DNA of 6,810 nucleotides from Holophagaceae bacterium. GTDB lineage: Bacteria > Acidobacteriota > Holophagae > Holophagales > Holophagaceae. Shown here in pieces: positions 5,702 to 6,810 of this stretch (its first letter is position 1; each line of letters starts with the position of its first letter). The notes below the pieces were generated by a model. It was not told where the DNA came from and made no database searches. It worked only from the letters and a program-made list of their open reading frames with translations. The stretch lies in contig JANXQX010000190.1 in NCBI GenBank assembly GCA_025353305.1, positions 1 through 6,810 on the forward strand. The letters run 5' to 3'. Position numbers and translations under genes: made by a program.

Positions 5702-6736
5702 TCAGTGTGCCTGGTGCCAGCGGAGTGTTCGTTCGATGGCCTCATCCAAAGGTACACTCACCACGAGTCCAAGCTCTTGTTTCGCCCTTTCAATACTGGG
5801 CACATAGTGCGTCGGAGAAGCTCCCGCCACGGACGGCTCGGTTAGGATGACTTCCAGATGGTGTGACTGAGCGATTCTGTGTGCTAGCGCAAGAATGCTC
5901 AGATCCTGGTCGGAACCCACATTGTAGGCCCGCCCGCCTGGTGCCCGCAGAAGCATCGTCCACAGCCAGGCCGCCAGATCCGAGGCGTATAGATAGGAGC
6001 GGAATGGCGTCCCGTCCCCCCCGATTCGGATGGGTCGACCTGCAAGGGCATCACCCATGAAGTTGCCGATGGCGAAATGCGCGTCCAAAGGGAGATGGGG
6101 TCCGACAAAAGCGAAGCCGCGGGCCATAGGGATCTCTATCCCATGATGCTTTTGATACAGGGCGCAAAGATGTTCGGCAATGCGCTTGCCCTGCCCATAG
6201 GTAGAACCGACTTCGAGCGGGTCAGGACCTCCAGGAAAGTCTTCGGTAACGTGGGTGATGTTCGATGGTTGGACGCCGTAGACTGCGCCACTGCTGAGGA
6301 ATAGCAATCTCTTGACCTCTGCCCGTACCGAGAACTCCAGCACGCGCTTGGTCCCCGCGACGATCGTCTCGAGCAACTCCAGGGCCTGATCTCCACCGGG
6401 ATTCGCATGAGTCGAAGTGGCACCATGAATAACGTGGGAAAACCTGCCCTCCGGGAACGGAAAGTGGCGTACATCCCCTTCGATCCATTTAAAAGGTCCA
6501 CCCAGGAGATGTGGAGCACGGGCATGAAAGGACCTTGCATCACGGGTCAGGACAGTGGCGCACAAGCCAAGCTCCATGGCTTGATTCGCATGGGCCAGTG
6601 ATTCCAACAGCCACATGCCAAAGAAACCCGTTCCCCCGGTGATCAAGAGGCGGGCTCCACGCAGTGACCCCCAATCTCCAACGTTGCGGATCACTTCCTC
6701 CAGTTCTGTAATGGGAAGAGGTGGCAACCTATCCAT
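5702..6736 (-). CDS. Extended SDR NAD(P)-dependent sugar epimerase/dehydratase/reductase
   Basis: A 344-residue extended short-chain dehydrogenase acting on nucleotide sugars. The NAD(P)-binding loop is LLITGGTGFFG (30-40). A serine pair in LFLSSGAVYG (145-154) and Y180-x3-K184 in STYGQGKRIAEHL form the catalytic set. RGFAFVGPHLPLDAHFAIGN (206-225) and IRIGGDGTPFRSYLYASDLA (236-255) are substrate-side motifs of sugar SDRs of the CDP-paratose/abequose synthase and related type. All key residues are present and the length is usual. Its ATG overlaps the upstream stop in ATGGATAG and there is no clear Shine-Dalgarno sequence, so translation is probably coupled. Twelve bases separate its stop from the ThDP gene. 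In a yersiniose-like pathway it would be the YerF-type reductase of the branched ketone. Alternatively it is a C-4 reductase or epimerase making a plain 3,6-dideoxyhexose. The sequence does not choose between these. Confidence 0.88.
   Translation of the reverse strand: MDRLPPLPITELEEVIRNVGDWGSLRGARLLITGGTGFFGMWLLESLAHANQAMELGLCATVLTRDARSFHARAPHLLGGPFKWIEGDVRHFPFPEGRFSHVIHGATSTHANPGGDQALELLETIVAGTKRVLEFSVRAEVKRLLFLSSGAVYGVQPSNITHVTEDFPGGPDPLEVGSTYGQGKRIAEHLCALYQKHHGIEIPMARGFAFVGPHLPLDAHFAIGNFMGDALAGRPIRIGGDGTPFRSYLYASDLAAWLWTMLLRAPGGRAYNVGSDQDLSILALAHRIAQSHHLEVILTEPSVAGASPTHYVPSIERAKQELGLVVSVPLDEAIERTLRWHQAH
6729..6736 (-). promoter_or_regulatory. Stop/start overlap ATGGATAG between the DegT-like gene and the epimerase
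   Basis: The epimerase ATG (6734-6736) and the upstream gene's TAG (6729-6731) interlock over eight bases in different frames. With no strong Shine-Dalgarno sequence nearby, this points to translational coupling within one operon. Confidence 0.6.
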
Positions 6737-6810
6737 TTTTAGAACTCAGGGCGATCTGAATGATTCGACCGATGTAATCCAGGTGTGCTTTTTCAAGTCC
6801 TGGAAAAACT
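6729..6810 (-). CDS. C-terminus of a DegT/DnrJ/EryC1-type PLP enzyme, probably RfbH-like (partial)
   Basis: A minus-strand frame enters from the right edge and gives VFPGLEKAHLDYIGRIIQIA then LSSKNG before TAG at 6729-6731. The pattern [VY]-[FY]-P-G-L-x5-L-D-Y-[IM] followed by a short amphipathic helix is how RfbH (CDP-4-keto-6-deoxyglucose 3-dehydrase) and relatives typically end. The PLP lysine (or its histidine replacement in RfbH) is outside the window, so dehydrase and aminotransferase cannot be told apart here. Its stop overlaps the epimerase start by eight bases, which places it in the same operon. The call rests on 26 residues and gene context. Confidence 0.6.
   Translation of the reverse strand, partial: VFPGLEKAHLDYIGRIIQIALSSKNG

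Noticed and set aside
1..6810. CRISPR array, tRNA, rRNA or riboswitch
   Set aside because: No regularly spaced repeats, tRNA cloverleaf, rRNA stretch or recognisable riboswitch core was seen while reading both strands.

Overview
This window looks like part of a surface-polysaccharide (O-antigen, capsule or similar glycan) gene cluster from a Gram-negative-type bacterium. It is interrupted or bordered at its left end by an insertion sequence. Every complete gene belongs to a family used to make or decorate nucleotide-activated sugars: a NeuB-type synthase, two SAM methyltransferases, a thiamine-diphosphate enzyme of the acetolactate-synthase fold and an extended SDR epimerase/reductase. No ribosomal, tRNA or other housekeeping gene is present to fix the species. 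Base composition is moderate, with visibly AT-richer intergenic stretches, so I do not name a genus.

Layout from left to right: (1) 1-127, minus strand, the N-terminal 42 residues of an IS1634-family-like transposase running off the edge, with a strong sigma70-like promoter at 135-162; (2) 134-320, a non-coding strip that must hold one end of the IS; (3) 321-1409, minus, a divergent NeuB-type synthase with a C-terminal SAF-like domain; (4) 1410-1553, a gap carrying two copies of a short imperfect palindrome; (5) 1554-2477, minus, a class I SAM methyltransferase with an N-terminal four-cysteine cluster; (6) 2478-2663, a divergent regulatory region; (7) 2664-3839 (or from 2550), plus, an FkbM methyltransferase behind a Rossmann-like domain; (8) 3836-5689, minus, a ThDP-dependent enzyme; (9) 5702-6736, minus, an SDR sugar epimerase/reductase; (10) 6729-6810, minus, the last 26 codons of what looks like a DegT/RfbH-type PLP enzyme.

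The right-hand trio is tightly packed: an 8-base stop/start overlap, then a 12-base gap. The reading I favour is a pathway to a branched-chain 3,6-dideoxyhexose. An RfbH-type dehydrase removes O-3 from a CDP-4-keto-6-deoxyhexose, a YerE-like ThDP enzyme adds a two-carbon unit from pyruvate at C-4, and an SDR enzyme reduces or epimerises an intermediate, as in yersiniose synthesis. This is inference from family and gene order. The sugar nucleotide itself is not shown by the window, because the cytidylyltransferase and 4,6-dehydratase would lie further right. The left half (NeuB-like synthase and two methyltransferases) would add a nonulosonate-like or other aldol-condensation sugar and methyl groups to the same glycan. 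No new defence, RNA or mobile system stands out. The most unusual points are the likely branched-sugar cassette, the unassigned NeuB-like enzyme and a possible leaderless transposase transcript.
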